Source of the DNA: an uncultured Granulosicoccus sp.
GTDB taxonomy: Bacteria > Pseudomonadota > Gammaproteobacteria > Granulosicoccales > Granulosicoccaceae
NCBI GenBank assembly: GCA_947492525.1
Contig: CANLNQ010000002.1
Coordinates: 299,538-361,453, forward strand
Length of the DNA: 61,916 nt
Direction of reading: 5' to 3'
A model generated the notes under the pieces. That model ran no database searches, was not told where the DNA came from, and saw only the letters and a list, made by a program, of their open reading frames with translations. Positions 25,897 to 34,514 of the stretch are shown piece by piece (the first letter of the stretch is position 1; each line of letters begins with the position of its first letter). Both the position numbers and the translations under genes were made by a program.

Positions 25897-26570
25897 GCGG
25901 ATAGTTTGCGTTGTAGGTGGCGGGCGTATAACGAGCCTGCGAAACAGAAAATGAAGTAGACAACGGCGACGAACAGAAACATCTCGACCAGCCGCTGATC
26001 ACGATTGGCAACAAGTTCGGCACTGACCAGAAAATCCTTCAGTCCGACTACATAGACCAGTGATGTGTCTTGAAACAGCACAATGGCCTGCGTCAACAGT
26101 ACAGGGACCATTGACCGAAAAGCCTGTGGCAACACGATGTAGCGCATGGTCTGCGGATAGCTCAAACCGATCGCTCGACCGGCAGCAATCTGACCGTCGC
26201 GCACGCTTGAGATACCGGCGCGGATGATCTCCGAGTAGTAGGCCGCTTCAAAGAGAATGAATGCAATCAGTACGGAATAGAAGCTGCCGACCGGTCGTCC
26301 CAGAAACAGTGGGACCAGAAAATACAGCCAGAAAATCACCAGTATCAGTGGCAGTGAACGAAAGAAGTTCACATAGGCCGCGGCAACCCATGAAAAGACA
26401 GGGACTTTGGCGATACGAATCAGCGCCAGAAATGTACCCAGTACGATGCCGCCCACTACCGCCAGAAAGGTCAGTAGAAACGTCACCTTGAGGCCGTCGA
26501 TCAGCAACGGCAGATTATCAAGTATGACGGAATAGTCGAAGTCGCCCATGTCGATATCAGCTCGTTGCAA
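25893..26570 (-). CDS. Amino-acid ABC transporter permease (GltK/AatM-like)
   Basis: 225-aa inner-membrane permease of the HisM/GltK family. Three to five hydrophobic helices are visible, with the family features GTFLALIRIAKVP, YVNFFRSLPLIL and the cytosolic coupling (EAA) loop near GLSYPQTMRYIVLPQA. It overlaps the ATPase gene downstream and the other permease upstream by 14 bp. It forms the transmembrane channel together with that second permease. Confidence 0.94.
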   Translation of the reverse strand: MQRADIDMGDFDYSVILDNLPLLIDGLKVTFLLTFLAVVGGIVLGTFLALIRIAKVPVFSWVAAAYVNFFRSLPLILVIFWLYFLVPLFLGRPVGSFYSVLIAFILFEAAYYSEIIRAGISSVRDGQIAAGRAIGLSYPQTMRYIVLPQAFRSMVPVLLTQAIVLFQDTSLVYVVGLKDFLVSAELVANRDQRLVEMFLFVAVVYFIFCFAGSLYARHLQRKLSA

Positions 26571-27273
26571 TCATGCCGGGGATGCGTATGCGGCGTTCGA
26601 CAACACGCATCAGTAGCATGACGGTGAATGTCACCACGCTGTAGATGACCGTGGCTGCCGTGAAGGCCTCGAAACCCTGGAAGGTGTATTCCTCTATCTG
26701 CCGAGTCATGGCCGTGAGCTCGACAACACCGATTGTCAGCGCCAGAGACGAATTCTTGAAGATGGTCAGAAATTCACTGGTCAGTGGTGGAATGATGATA
26801 CGAAAGGCATTCGGCAGGAGAATGTAGCGATACACCTGCCATTCGTTCATGCCGATGGCCTTGCCTGCATTGCGCTGACCGATGCCCACAGCGGCGATAC
26901 CGGAACGGACCTGTTCGCAGACGCGTGAAGCTGTGTACAGGCCGATGGCAATGATCGCTGTAGTCAGCGCGGGCATCGGCATTTCCCGCTTTACCCAGCG
27001 ACCCGCATCGTCGGGCAGTAATTCGGGGAACACGAAATACCAGAGAAACAACTGCACCAGCAGAGGGACGTTCCGGAACAGTTCTACATAGACTGTCGCG
27101 ATCAGCTGCAGCGGTCGACTGCTGCAGCTGCGCATGATGCCCAGAACAGAGCCCAGGGCGAAGGCAATGACCCAAGCGCACAAGGACAGGGACACCGTCC
27201 ACATCAGGCCTTCAACCAACCAGTCGAAGTAGGGCTCGCGGAACAGAATGCCCCAATCCCAGTTGTAGTTCAT
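26557..27273 (-). CDS. Amino-acid ABC transporter permease (GltJ/AatQ-like)
   Basis: 238-aa permease with N-terminal MNYNWDWGILFREPYFDWL, typical of GltJ/AatQ, the helix-plus-loop YVELFRNVPLLVQLFLWYF, and the EAA loop GMNEWQVYRYILLPNAFR. It pairs with the downstream permease. It starts 46 bp after the binding-protein stop. Confidence 0.94.
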   Translation of the reverse strand: MNYNWDWGILFREPYFDWLVEGLMWTVSLSLCAWVIAFALGSVLGIMRSCSSRPLQLIATVYVELFRNVPLLVQLFLWYFVFPELLPDDAGRWVKREMPMPALTTAIIAIGLYTASRVCEQVRSGIAAVGIGQRNAGKAIGMNEWQVYRYILLPNAFRIIIPPLTSEFLTIFKNSSLALTIGVVELTAMTRQIEEYTFQGFEAFTAATVIYSVVTFTVMLLMRVVERRIRIPGMIATS

Positions 27274-27319
27274 GATTGCGCCTCGGAATTGTCTGGATCC
27301 AGTCTGGAGGGAGCAGGCG

Positions 27320-28207
27320 TTACTCAGGCAGTGCCTGAATCTCGAAGGCGGTCTTCAAGGTATCGGACAGTGGCATGTTGATGTTGGTCGGTCCGGGAGC
27401 AAACCATTGGTTGTAGATTTCTTCCATTTCTCCGGAACGCATCAGATCGGACATGACAACTCGGCCGAGTCGCGCAAAGGTGGAGTCGTTTCGAGGCACC
27501 ATGATGGCGTAGGGGTCGAATGACAGATAGCGGCCGGTGACCGTGTAGTCGTCTGGAGATTTGGATTTGGATATCAAACCGTACAGCAGCACGTCATCTG
27601 AGCCATAGGCATCGATTCGATCGGTTTCCATGGCGAGCCATCCCTGACTATGATCCTTCACCGGAACTACCTTCACGTCCAGAGAGAGCTCTTCGATAGC
27701 CGCCTTGATGGCTTTTTCATTGGTTGTACCTGATGCCAGGCCAATGATCTTGCCATCAAGATCCTCGATCTCGGTGATGCCGGAATCCTTGCGAGTGGCC
27801 AGTTTGGTACCGGTGATGAAGGTTGTCGACAAATAATCGACCTGCTTCTGGCGAGTCAGGTTGTTGGTCGTGGAGCCACATTCCAGGTCAATGGTGCCAT
27901 TGGCAATCAAGGGAATGCGGGTCTGGCCGGTAACCGGAACGTATTTGACACTCAGGTCATCGTTGCCCAGTTCTGCCTTGATGGCGTCGACGATTTTCAG
28001 ACAGATGTCGATGGAGTAGCCGATCGGCTCGTTGCTGTCGCCGATGTAGGAAAAGGGAATGGAGGTTTCACGATGGCCGATGGTGACCATGCCGCGTTCT
28101 TCGATACGTTGCAGCACGGGTGAGTCGCCGGCATCGGCAAACACGCTCAGCGAACTCAGGCTGAGCAAGGTACTGGCAATCAGACTCGGTACGATGGATT
28201 TGATCAT
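27320..28207 (-). CDS. Periplasmic acidic amino-acid (or cysteate) binding protein
   Basis: 295-aa solute-binding protein of the GltI/AatJ type with a signal peptide (about 1-25, LSSLSVFADA). Family motifs are GHRETSIPFSYIG, GYSIDICLKIVDAIK, LIANGTIDLECGSTTNN and YGSDDVLLYGL. The ECGSTTNN segment is characteristic of glutamate/aspartate binders. Because the operon's first gene encodes a CuyA/DcyD-type lyase, L-cysteate (a sulfonate analogue of aspartate) or cystine are plausible alternative ligands. It is separated from the lyase gene by ~95 bp. Confidence 0.92.
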   Translation of the reverse strand: MIKSIVPSLIASTLLSLSSLSVFADAGDSPVLQRIEERGMVTIGHRETSIPFSYIGDSNEPIGYSIDICLKIVDAIKAELGNDDLSVKYVPVTGQTRIPLIANGTIDLECGSTTNNLTRQKQVDYLSTTFITGTKLATRKDSGITEIEDLDGKIIGLASGTTNEKAIKAAIEELSLDVKVVPVKDHSQGWLAMETDRIDAYGSDDVLLYGLISKSKSPDDYTVTGRYLSFDPYAIMVPRNDSTFARLGRVVMSDLMRSGEMEEIYNQWFAPGPTNINMPLSDTLKTAFEIQALPE

Positions 28208-28302
28208 GGGCTTTTCCTGTTGGTGAAAGAGATGAAGGACAGTGCAACGAAGCGATGTCGATACTTGGGTACTGACTCGGGCGTAGCGCCTGTCAAGGTT
28301 TG

Positions 28303-29319
28303 TCAGGCATCTTCGTCGTGCTCATTGCTGAAGGTTCCCTGATAGCCGAACAAGGCGGCTGAACCGCCGGTGTGAAGAAAGACAATACGCTCATTTTTCT
28401 TGAACTGCCCCTGCCTGACCAAGTCGATCAGTCCGGCCATGCCTTTACCCGAATACACAGGGTCGAGCAGAATACCCTCCAGTTCGGCCATCATGCGTAT
28501 GGCTTCGAGGGTGCTTGCGGCGGGAATGCCATAGCCTTCACCCACATAGTTGCAGTTGGCGACAACGGAGTGTTCCTGCAGTGCGCCTGATTTACCGAAC
28601 AAGGCAAGGGTGCTATCGGCCAGTGCACGAACAGACGCTTCCTGCTTGTCACGCGGAGCGCGCACACCGATGCCTAGTACCGGCAAGGGCGAGCCGATCA
28701 GTGTCAGTCCAGCTACCAGTCCCGCCTGGGTTCCGGCACTGCCACTGGCGTGTACAAGATGATCAACGGGAAGTCCCTGATCATTGAGCTGTGATTGCAA
28801 TTCGAAGGCGCAATTGACATAGCCCAGCGCACCGGTCGGATTGGAGCCGCCGCCGGGAATGGCATAGCATCGGGCACCGTCGGCGTTGAGCCTGTCTGCT
28901 GCCTCCGCCAGTTCCCGGGCCATGTCCAGCCCGGCGGGGCGCTCCTCGAAGCTTGCGCCGTGCAATGAATCGAGCATCACATTGCCATTGCGCAGATAGC
29001 GAGAATCGGTGGAACCAGTACGGTTCTCCAACAACAGGTGGCATTTGAGCCCGTGGCGCGCTGCCGCGGCTGCAGTCTGTCTGGCGTGATTGGATTGTGT
29101 GGCACCTTGAGTCACCAGTGTATCGGCTCCGGCCTCGATGGCCGCAGCAACCAGAAACTCCAGTTTGCGCGTCTTGTTGCCCCCGGTGGACAGTCCCGTG
29201 CAATCATCCCGCTTGATCCAGATCTCCGGGCCCCCCAGAGCCTTGCTGAGTCGCGGCAGGGGTTCGAGTGGCGTGGGAAGGTGCGCCAAACGCACACGTG
29301 GGAAACGGGTCAGGTCCAT
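28303..29319 (-). CDS. PLP-dependent L-cysteate sulfo-lyase or D-cysteine desulfhydrase (CuyA/DcyD family)
   Basis: 338-aa fold-II PLP enzyme related to ACC deaminase. I set the start at ATG 29319, where the family N-terminus [19 protein letters not shown] begins; an open frame extends 38 codons upstream without conservation. The Schiff-base lysine lies in [12 protein letters not shown], followed by [15 protein letters not shown], the phosphate-binding [14 protein letters not shown] and YVGEGYGIP. It would release sulfite (from L-cysteate) or sulfide (from D-cysteine) plus ammonia and pyruvate. Sequence impression and the acidic amino-acid type transporter favour cysteate; enteric dcyD with a cystine transporter is the competing model. 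A LysR gene is divergent. Confidence 0.8.
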   Translation of the reverse strand: MDLTRFPRVRLAHLPTPLEPLPRLSKALGGPEIWIKRDDCTGLSTGGNKTRKLEFLVAAAIEAGADTLVTQGATQSNHARQTAAAAARHGLKCHLLLENRTGSTDSRYLRNGNVMLDSLHGASFEERPAGLDMARELAEAADRLNADGARCYAIPGGGSNPTGALGYVNCAFELQSQLNDQGLPVDHLVHASGSAGTQAGLVAGLTLIGSPLPVLGIGVRAPRDKQEASVRALADSTLALFGKSGALQEHSVVANCNYVGEGYGIPAASTLEAIRMMAELEGILLDPVYSGKGMAGLIDLVRQGQFKKNERIVFLHTGGSAALFGYQGTFSNEHDEDA

Positions 29320-29411
29320 GGGGAACACTCTGCAAACGGTGGATGAGTCTGGCTGGTCCATGGCAACAACTGCCAAGCCACATAAACACGCTAACATGCA
29401 GAACTCATTGC

Positions 29412-29454
29412 TTGCACGTGCAAATATGGTCAATTAACATGCATTTTTTGCATG
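29412..29454. promoter_or_regulatory. Two palindromes in the lyase/LysR divergent promoter
   Basis: TTGCACGTGCAA at 29412-29423 is a perfect 12-bp palindrome, and CATGCA-TTTTT-TGCATG at 29438-29454 a perfect 6-bp inverted repeat. Both lie in the 152-bp gap between the divergent lyase and LysR genes, where a LysR-type regulator normally binds. Confidence 0.55.
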
Positions 29455-29471
29455 CTAATGTGCCGCAGATC

Positions 29472-30422
29472 ATGGATAAACAATCACTGGAAGATCTGCT
29501 GGCCTTGATCAGCGTGCGTAATCTGTCGCTCGCAGCAAGGCAACGCCACGTCTCGCAATCTGCCTATTCAAGACGTCTGCAAGCTATCGAGCAGCGGCAC
29601 GACATTGTCTTGTTCGATCGTTCTCACAGGCCTGCGAGACCATCGCCGTTACTCGATGCAATGCGAGGAGATATCGAACTGGCGCTCTCGACGCTCAAGC
29701 GTATGGAGAAGATGTTGTCCGGCAGCAATCTGCTCGATGAGCAATTGACGATCGTCGCCCTGCATTCACTCTCAGCGGGTGCCTTGCCACTGGCCTTGAA
29801 GAAGCTGGGCGCAGCCCTGAACAATCACCCTGTCAGAATGCGTTCGGCCAATCGTGACGGTTGCTTCCAGATGCTGATGACCGGGGAGGTGACGCTCATG
29901 ATCAGCTACGATACTGAGCTCAATACTTTGCGCGCGCCACCACATCTGGTGTCCACCAGCAAGTTGTGCACTGATCCTTTCATACCGGTTTGCAGCCCGA
30001 GTATTCACGAGAATCTGCCAAGGCTTTTTGAAGAGGGGACGCCCATTCCGCTATTGGCTTATCCGTCTGAGGTCTTTCTCGGGCGAATATTGAGTGATGA
30101 CATTCTGCCGCGCTCTGCGGTGTACTTCTATCCACGACTGACTGCGGGCATGACCAGTGTGCTGCTGACGGCTGCAATCAACGAACTGGGTGTTGCCTGG
30201 TTGCCGGCATCCACCGCAGGCGAGGCGGTGCGATCCGGTCAGTTGGTGAAGATCGTTGCACCGGCATTTCCCACACTGGAACTCACCGTCTCCATGCTAC
30301 GTCTGCGTACCCCGGAGATGCATCGATTCGATGAGCTTCATGCTGCCCTGGGGGTGGAAATTGCCTCGGCGGTAGGCGAGATGCAACGATCGTGTCCTAC
30401 CGGCCAATTCGCGACGCAGTGA
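29472..30422 (+). CDS. LysR-family transcriptional regulator (probable regulator of the lyase/ABC operon)
   Basis: 316 aa from ATG 29472; an in-frame ATG at 29439 would add 11 residues inside the palindrome region. The N-terminal HTH is SLEDLLALISVRNLSLAARQRHVSQSAYSRRLQAIEQ, with the family's single-helix layout, though the region after the wing is shorter than usual. The effector domain (about 85-300) ends with a typical ELGVAWLPAS segment. It is divergent from the lyase/ABC operon and likely senses its substrate. Its last codons contain an 18-bp string (30404-30421) also found at 44862-44879 in a DUF1016 relic. Confidence 0.87.
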   Translation: MDKQSLEDLLALISVRNLSLAARQRHVSQSAYSRRLQAIEQRHDIVLFDRSHRPARPSPLLDAMRGDIELALSTLKRMEKMLSGSNLLDEQLTIVALHSLSAGALPLALKKLGAALNNHPVRMRSANRDGCFQMLMTGEVTLMISYDTELNTLRAPPHLVSTSKLCTDPFIPVCSPSIHENLPRLFEEGTPIPLLAYPSEVFLGRILSDDILPRSAVYFYPRLTAGMTSVLLTAAINELGVAWLPASTAGEAVRSGQLVKIVAPAFPTLELTVSMLRLRTPEMHRFDELHAALGVEIASAVGEMQRSCPTGQFATQ

Positions 30423-30649
30423 GTCTCGAAGTCAACTCCGAGTGGTCATGTTGGCGATAGGTCAAATGCGCACGGCTATTGCTTAAGGACATGTCAATGA
30501 AACTTTAAATAACTTTATGTATCCATGAGATAACGTTAAATCTGATTGCGCCCCGAGTATCCAATCACCCCCTATCACGCGACAAGCATTGAATTTAATG
30601 TCTTCTCAGAGTAACAATAACGGCGACAAAGTAGTCCGGAGATTCCCTT

Positions 30650-30952
30650 ATGGCCGTTCCCGTCAAGGTACCCCGAGCGGCACGCAAGGAACTCGTGACG
30701 CTGGGGGAGAACATTCGCATCGCACGCCTGCGTCGACGGCTGACGGCCGAGATCGTTGCGCAGCGCGCTGGCACAACGCGCCAGACCATCGCCAAGGTCG
30801 AGAGCGGAAATCCGGCTGTCAAGGCCGGCACCTACGCGGCGGTGTTGCAGGCTCTCGGGCTTTTGAAAGGCTGGGGCGATCTGGAGGACCCGGTGGGTGA
30901 GCAGATGGCGCTCGATGACCTGCCTCAGCGTGCGAGATTGAAGGATGGTTGA
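30650..30952 (+). CDS. hipB: HipB-type HTH antitoxin, second copy
   Basis: 100 aa, paralogous to the HipB at 21564 (shared LGENIRIARLRRRLT, QRAGTTRQTIAKVESG, VLQALGLLKGWGDLEDPVG). CGGAG is 8 nt upstream of the ATG. The stop overlaps the start of a hipA frame by 8 bp, but that hipA is broken after 49 codons, so the antitoxin is now an orphan. It may still repress its own promoter or cross-talk with the other hipBA. Confidence 0.85.
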   Translation: MAVPVKVPRAARKELVTLGENIRIARLRRRLTAEIVAQRAGTTRQTIAKVESGNPAVKAGTYAAVLQALGLLKGWGDLEDPVGEQMALDDLPQRARLKDG

Positions 30953-31094
30953 GGTCTGGATCGACTGGAAGGGGTTGAAACGGGTCGGCAGACTTCACCG
31001 CCATGCCGGGCGAGGCAGGGAACGGGTGTGCCTGTTACGGTTATCCCCAAATCCTGTGGATAAGTATGTGGATGAACCACGTATAGATTGGTGA
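30945..31094 (+). pseudogene. hipA 5' remnant (49 codons)
   Basis: ATG 30945 opens a HipA N-terminus (VEVWIDWKGLKRVGRLHRHAGRGRERV) that runs into the dispersed palindromic element and stops at 31092-31094. Bases 30946-31064 are repeated almost exactly (two mismatches in 119 bp) at 38838-38956. No kinase domain follows. Confidence 0.85.
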
Positions 31095-31132
31095 GGCTGA
31101 GTCCCTGTCATGCTCTCGTCATTCTGTACAAA
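31041..31132. repeat. Dispersed palindromic element, copy 1
   Basis: Starts with TTATCCCCA / TGTGGATAA (31041-31049 and 31055-31063) and ends with a 21-bp string at 31112-31132 that is identical in copy 4 (45457-45477). It aligns gap-free over 92 bp with copy 4. Confidence 0.85.
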
Positions 31133-31197
31133 GTATGCGCACCCGGAGGGTCTGCTTTTCTGCTAAAGCGTGGAGTTATCCATTCACCGTCGGCGGG

Positions 31198-31281
31198 CTG
31201 GCTCGGTTGGAGCCAGTATTAAAGCCAGTCTTCAAGCCAGTCTTCAAGCCAGTCTTCAAGCCAGTCTTCAAGCCAGTCTTC
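31198..31281. repeat. Hairpin plus 12-bp tandem repeat at the helicase 3' end
   Basis: CTGGCTC-GGTTG-GAGCCAG (31198-31216) is a perfect hairpin. It is followed by five full copies of AAGCCAGTCTTC (31222-31281) and flanking partial units. On the minus strand each unit reads GAAGACTGGCTT; the helicase stop codon (31280-31282) is the first in a series of in-frame TGA codons created by the repeat. Confidence 0.9.
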
Positions 31282-34200
31282 AAGCCACCGCCGCCCGATA
31301 CTCGACAAACACATCACCCGGCAGAGGCTGCTGCAGCCGCCAGGTGATCTGCATGGGCCGCTCTGATTGATGTTCGACATAGCTGGCCAGGCCTGCGCAG
31401 AAGTACGGCATGGTTCGGCCATTGGCTTGCTTCTTGGCAGAACGAATAAACAGCGCGATGGAGCGATTCCGCTGTTCATGGTGGATGTAGTTCTGGCCTT
31501 GTGCGCTGTCAACGGTGACCTTCGCCTGCGTTTCCCAGTGGAACAGGCGTTCGCTGATCGCGTAGTCCAGATAGCGGGTGGTGGGCGAGTAGTCCTTCTC
31601 GGTTTTCTGCAAGGTGATGAACAGCAGTTCGGTCTGTGTGGGAGCGTGCCAGTAAACTCCGGCCTGAAGCGGCATGGGTTGCTCGACCGTGGAGGCCCCG
31701 AAAGCTGCCAGGATCTCCTCGCGGGTGTAGCAGGCATGGACCTGCAAAGGGATGGGATGCAGCAGTCCGAGTGGGTGATGCAAGTGAGTGATTTGCGGCT
31801 GGAGCAGATCGAGTACGGCCAGCAGCTCGGTTCGCAGGCCCTCGTGCTGCCAGAAGGTGGCCGATGCCTGGTCGAGATTCTGGTAGTGATTTTTCTTCGG
31901 ACTGAGAACGGTCAGTAGCAGACCTTCGAGTTGACGACGGGTTCGCTCATCCAGATTGGAGGCTTGCGGTGGAAGGGGCGAGCTGAGCAGTTTCTGATAG
32001 GCACTGATGCGCTCCTGATCATCCAGATGCAACAGGCGGGCAATGCCGCGACCGATCATGGCTTCACCGTCAAGAGCGTCAGTCTGGTCGATGCCGGCCG
32101 CACGGCGCAGTTCCGTCCAGGTGTGGTTGCCTCGATAAATGTCATCCAGCTCCAGGCCGGTCTCATGCAGGTAGTTGGCAAGCGTGGTGTCACCGATGGT
32201 GCGGAGTTCCTGAATGCGCCGACGCCAGTCTGTGGGGAGAGATTCCTTGATGTTCTTCAGCACGACGTCTTTGCTGACTCGGTCGAGCTCCAGCAGGCAA
32301 CCGGCGGGCAGGTAAGGGAAGTCCTGTTTGATCTCTGTTTCGAGCTGACGCCGGCTCAGGCCCAGCATGGCCCGATAGCGCAAGTCGAAGCGAAACTCCT
32401 TGCGGTGATGACCCACGAAATCCAGTACCGTGAGCACCTCCTTGCCGTCAGCGCGCCGCAGGCCTCGTCCCAGTTGCTGCAAAAAGATGGTGGCACTCTC
32501 GGTGGGGCGCAGCATCAGCACGACATCCACGGTGGGGATATCCACCCCTTCGTTGAACAGATCCACCGTGAACAGAATATTCTGCTTGCCCTCGCGCAGT
32601 TCGTCGAGTGCGGTGCGCCGATCGACCGAGGTGTTCCGGGAGGTGACGGCCAGCGCGGCGATGCCGGCGCGCGCAAATCGCTCGGCCATGAAGTGGGCAT
32701 GTTCGATACTGACGCAGAACCCCAGCGCTCGCATGCGTGTCGGTTCTCCGACCTTGTCGACCACGGCTTGTATTACCTTGGAGGCGCGCAGGTCATCACC
32801 GGTGTACAGGTTCGTCAGCTCCTTGATGTCGTAGCCGCTACCACGTCGCCAGGTGATCTTCGACAGATCGGTGGAATCATGAATACCGAAGTAGTGGAAG
32901 GGGGAGAGCAGGCCTTGCTCCAGCGCATCCCACAGTCGTAGCTCCACGCTGACCTTGCCATCGAACCACTTGAGAATATCCAGCCCATCGGTACGTTCCG
33001 GCGTGGCCGTCAGGCCGAGCAGATGACGAGGTTTGATGTGATTGAGCAAAGCCTCATAACTGTTGGCGGCTGCATGATGAAATTCATCGATGATGACGAC
33101 ATCGAACTGCGTGGGGTCGAGCGTAGTGACATCGTTGGCGGTGATGGACTGGATGGAGGCGAACACGTGCTCCCACGCTGTCGGACTTCGCCCGTCCACC
33201 CAGAGCTCACCGAAGGAGCCGCTGCGTAGCACATGCCGGAAAGTGGTCCGGCTCTGCACAAGGATTTCACTGCGATGGGCGACAAATAGCAAGCGAGAGC
33301 GGGGAAGGTCGGCTTTCAACTGACGGTAGTCGAAGGCCGCCATGATGGTTTTACCGGTACCGGTTGCCGCGACCACAAGATTGTTCGCATAGCCCTTGGC
33401 CCTTTCTACCTGCAAGCGCTCGAGAATCTGACGCTGGAAGGGGTAGGGCTGAATGTCGAAGGGCGTGACGATGGAATCGTCGGAGGCGCGAGCCGTGGCC
33501 TTGATGAACTGATCGCGATTGAACGGTTCAAAATGCGCATCTTCCCAGTAGGTGGCAAAGGTGCGCTCGAAGGCGGTGATCAGTTCCGGATTGAGTCGCT
33601 GCGAGGCACGTACATTCCACTCCAGGCCCGGCGTCATGGCCGAGAAGGTGAGGTTTGAAGAGCCGATATAGACGGTCGAGAAGCCGGTTTTACGCTGAAA
33701 CAACCAGGCCTTGGCGTGCAGGCGTGTGGTGGAGGTGTCGTAGCTGACCTTGATCTCGGCGCCTAGCTCCTTCAAGACATCCAGTGCCTTGAGTTCCGTG
33801 CTGCCCGTGTAGATGGTGGTGATGATGCGGATCTTTCTACCGGCCTCGGTGTGGCGTTTCAGGCTGGGCAGGAGTTGGCGAATGCCGGTCCAGCGGATAA
33901 AGGCCAGAACCAGATCGATCCTGTCAGCCGATGCTATCTCGGCTTCAATCTCTCTACCCACAGCGGGCTGGTCGCGCGCGTTGGTCATCAGCACAGTGTC
34001 CCGCAAAGGTGTCAGTGGCTGACGAATGGGGATGGGTTTGTCCGTGGGAGAGAGAGGGTTGACAGCCAGCAAGCGGCTTACAGGATCTGCCAGTGCACTC
34101 AGCGATGCGTCCGTGTCATGCTCCTCGGGTGTGAGCGCATTGATGATGGATTGCGAGAGCACAATGGCCGTTGCGGCTCTGGCATCGGGTGTCACCGAGG

Positions 34201-34399
34201 CCAGGGTCCGTGAGACCCATTTGCCGACGATCTCTCCGACTCGATCGGGCAGCTCTGCAGGGTCCACCTGCTTGATATCCGGTGCCAGGCGTGCCTGACT
34301 CAGTTCGGTGAGTTGTGCCTGCAGTTGCTCATCGATCAGCTGATCGTAGAGACCGGGTTCGGCGGGAAGTGGGGTGAATCCATCCACTTTGTTGGCCAT
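31280..34399 (-). CDS. PLD-nuclease / SF2 helicase fusion with DUF3427-type C-terminus
   Basis: Large cytosolic protein, 1,039 aa from ATG 34399 (an in-frame ATG 19 codons upstream is possible). An N-terminal helical region is followed by a phospholipase-D-type nuclease domain (about 150-300) with LHAKAWLF (H-x-K) and YIGSSNLT. Next is an SF2 helicase: Walker A AATGTGKT, motif II IIDEFHHA, motif III TATPERTDG, FTVDLFNEGVDIP and motif VI QQLGRGLRRADG. The C-terminal ~350 residues match the DUF3427-type extension, ending in YVEYRAAVA. Such fusions are often found in defence islands, where a nucleic-acid-degrading role against invaders is suspected. It lies between a gutted hipBA and an AbiE-like pair. 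The stop codon lies in a tandem repeat. Confidence 0.87.
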   Translation of the reverse strand: MANKVDGFTPLPAEPGLYDQLIDEQLQAQLTELSQARLAPDIKQVDPAELPDRVGEIVGKWVSRTLASVTPDARAATAIVLSQSIINALTPEEHDTDASLSALADPVSRLLAVNPLSPTDKPIPIRQPLTPLRDTVLMTNARDQPAVGREIEAEIASADRIDLVLAFIRWTGIRQLLPSLKRHTEAGRKIRIITTIYTGSTELKALDVLKELGAEIKVSYDTSTTRLHAKAWLFQRKTGFSTVYIGSSNLTFSAMTPGLEWNVRASQRLNPELITAFERTFATYWEDAHFEPFNRDQFIKATARASDDSIVTPFDIQPYPFQRQILERLQVERAKGYANNLVVAATGTGKTIMAAFDYRQLKADLPRSRLLFVAHRSEILVQSRTTFRHVLRSGSFGELWVDGRSPTAWEHVFASIQSITANDVTTLDPTQFDVVIIDEFHHAAANSYEALLNHIKPRHLLGLTATPERTDGLDILKWFDGKVSVELRLWDALEQGLLSPFHYFGIHDSTDLSKITWRRGSGYDIKELTNLYTGDDLRASKVIQAVVDKVGEPTRMRALGFCVSIEHAHFMAERFARAGIAALAVTSRNTSVDRRTALDELREGKQNILFTVDLFNEGVDIPTVDVVLMLRPTESATIFLQQLGRGLRRADGKEVLTVLDFVGHHRKEFRFDLRYRAMLGLSRRQLETEIKQDFPYLPAGCLLELDRVSKDVVLKNIKESLPTDWRRRIQELRTIGDTTLANYLHETGLELDDIYRGNHTWTELRRAAGIDQTDALDGEAMIGRGIARLLHLDDQERISAYQKLLSSPLPPQASNLDERTRRQLEGLLLTVLSPKKNHYQNLDQASATFWQHEGLRTELLAVLDLLQPQITHLHHPLGLLHPIPLQVHACYTREEILAAFGASTVEQPMPLQAGVYWHAPTQTELLFITLQKTEKDYSPTTRYLDYAISERLFHWETQAKVTVDSAQGQNYIHHEQRNRSIALFIRSAKKQANGRTMPYFCAGLASYVEHQSERPMQITWRLQQPLPGDVFVEYRAAVA

Positions 34400-34514
34400 T
34401 GTGGGCGGGCGTCCTTGGGATTCTGGTATGAAGGATTGTAGGCTACCATTTGCCAATCGTTGGCTGGATTGCTGGGGCAGCTTGCATGGCCGCGATCGTT
34501 GTTGAATTCTGGAT

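Noticed and set aside
31135..31347. Reading frame with KPVF repeats
   Set aside because: Same artefact from the 12-bp tandem repeat at the helicase 3' end.
31931..32941. 336-codon open frame antisense to the PLD-helicase
   Set aside because: Covers helicase motifs on the opposite strand; no independent evidence of coding.
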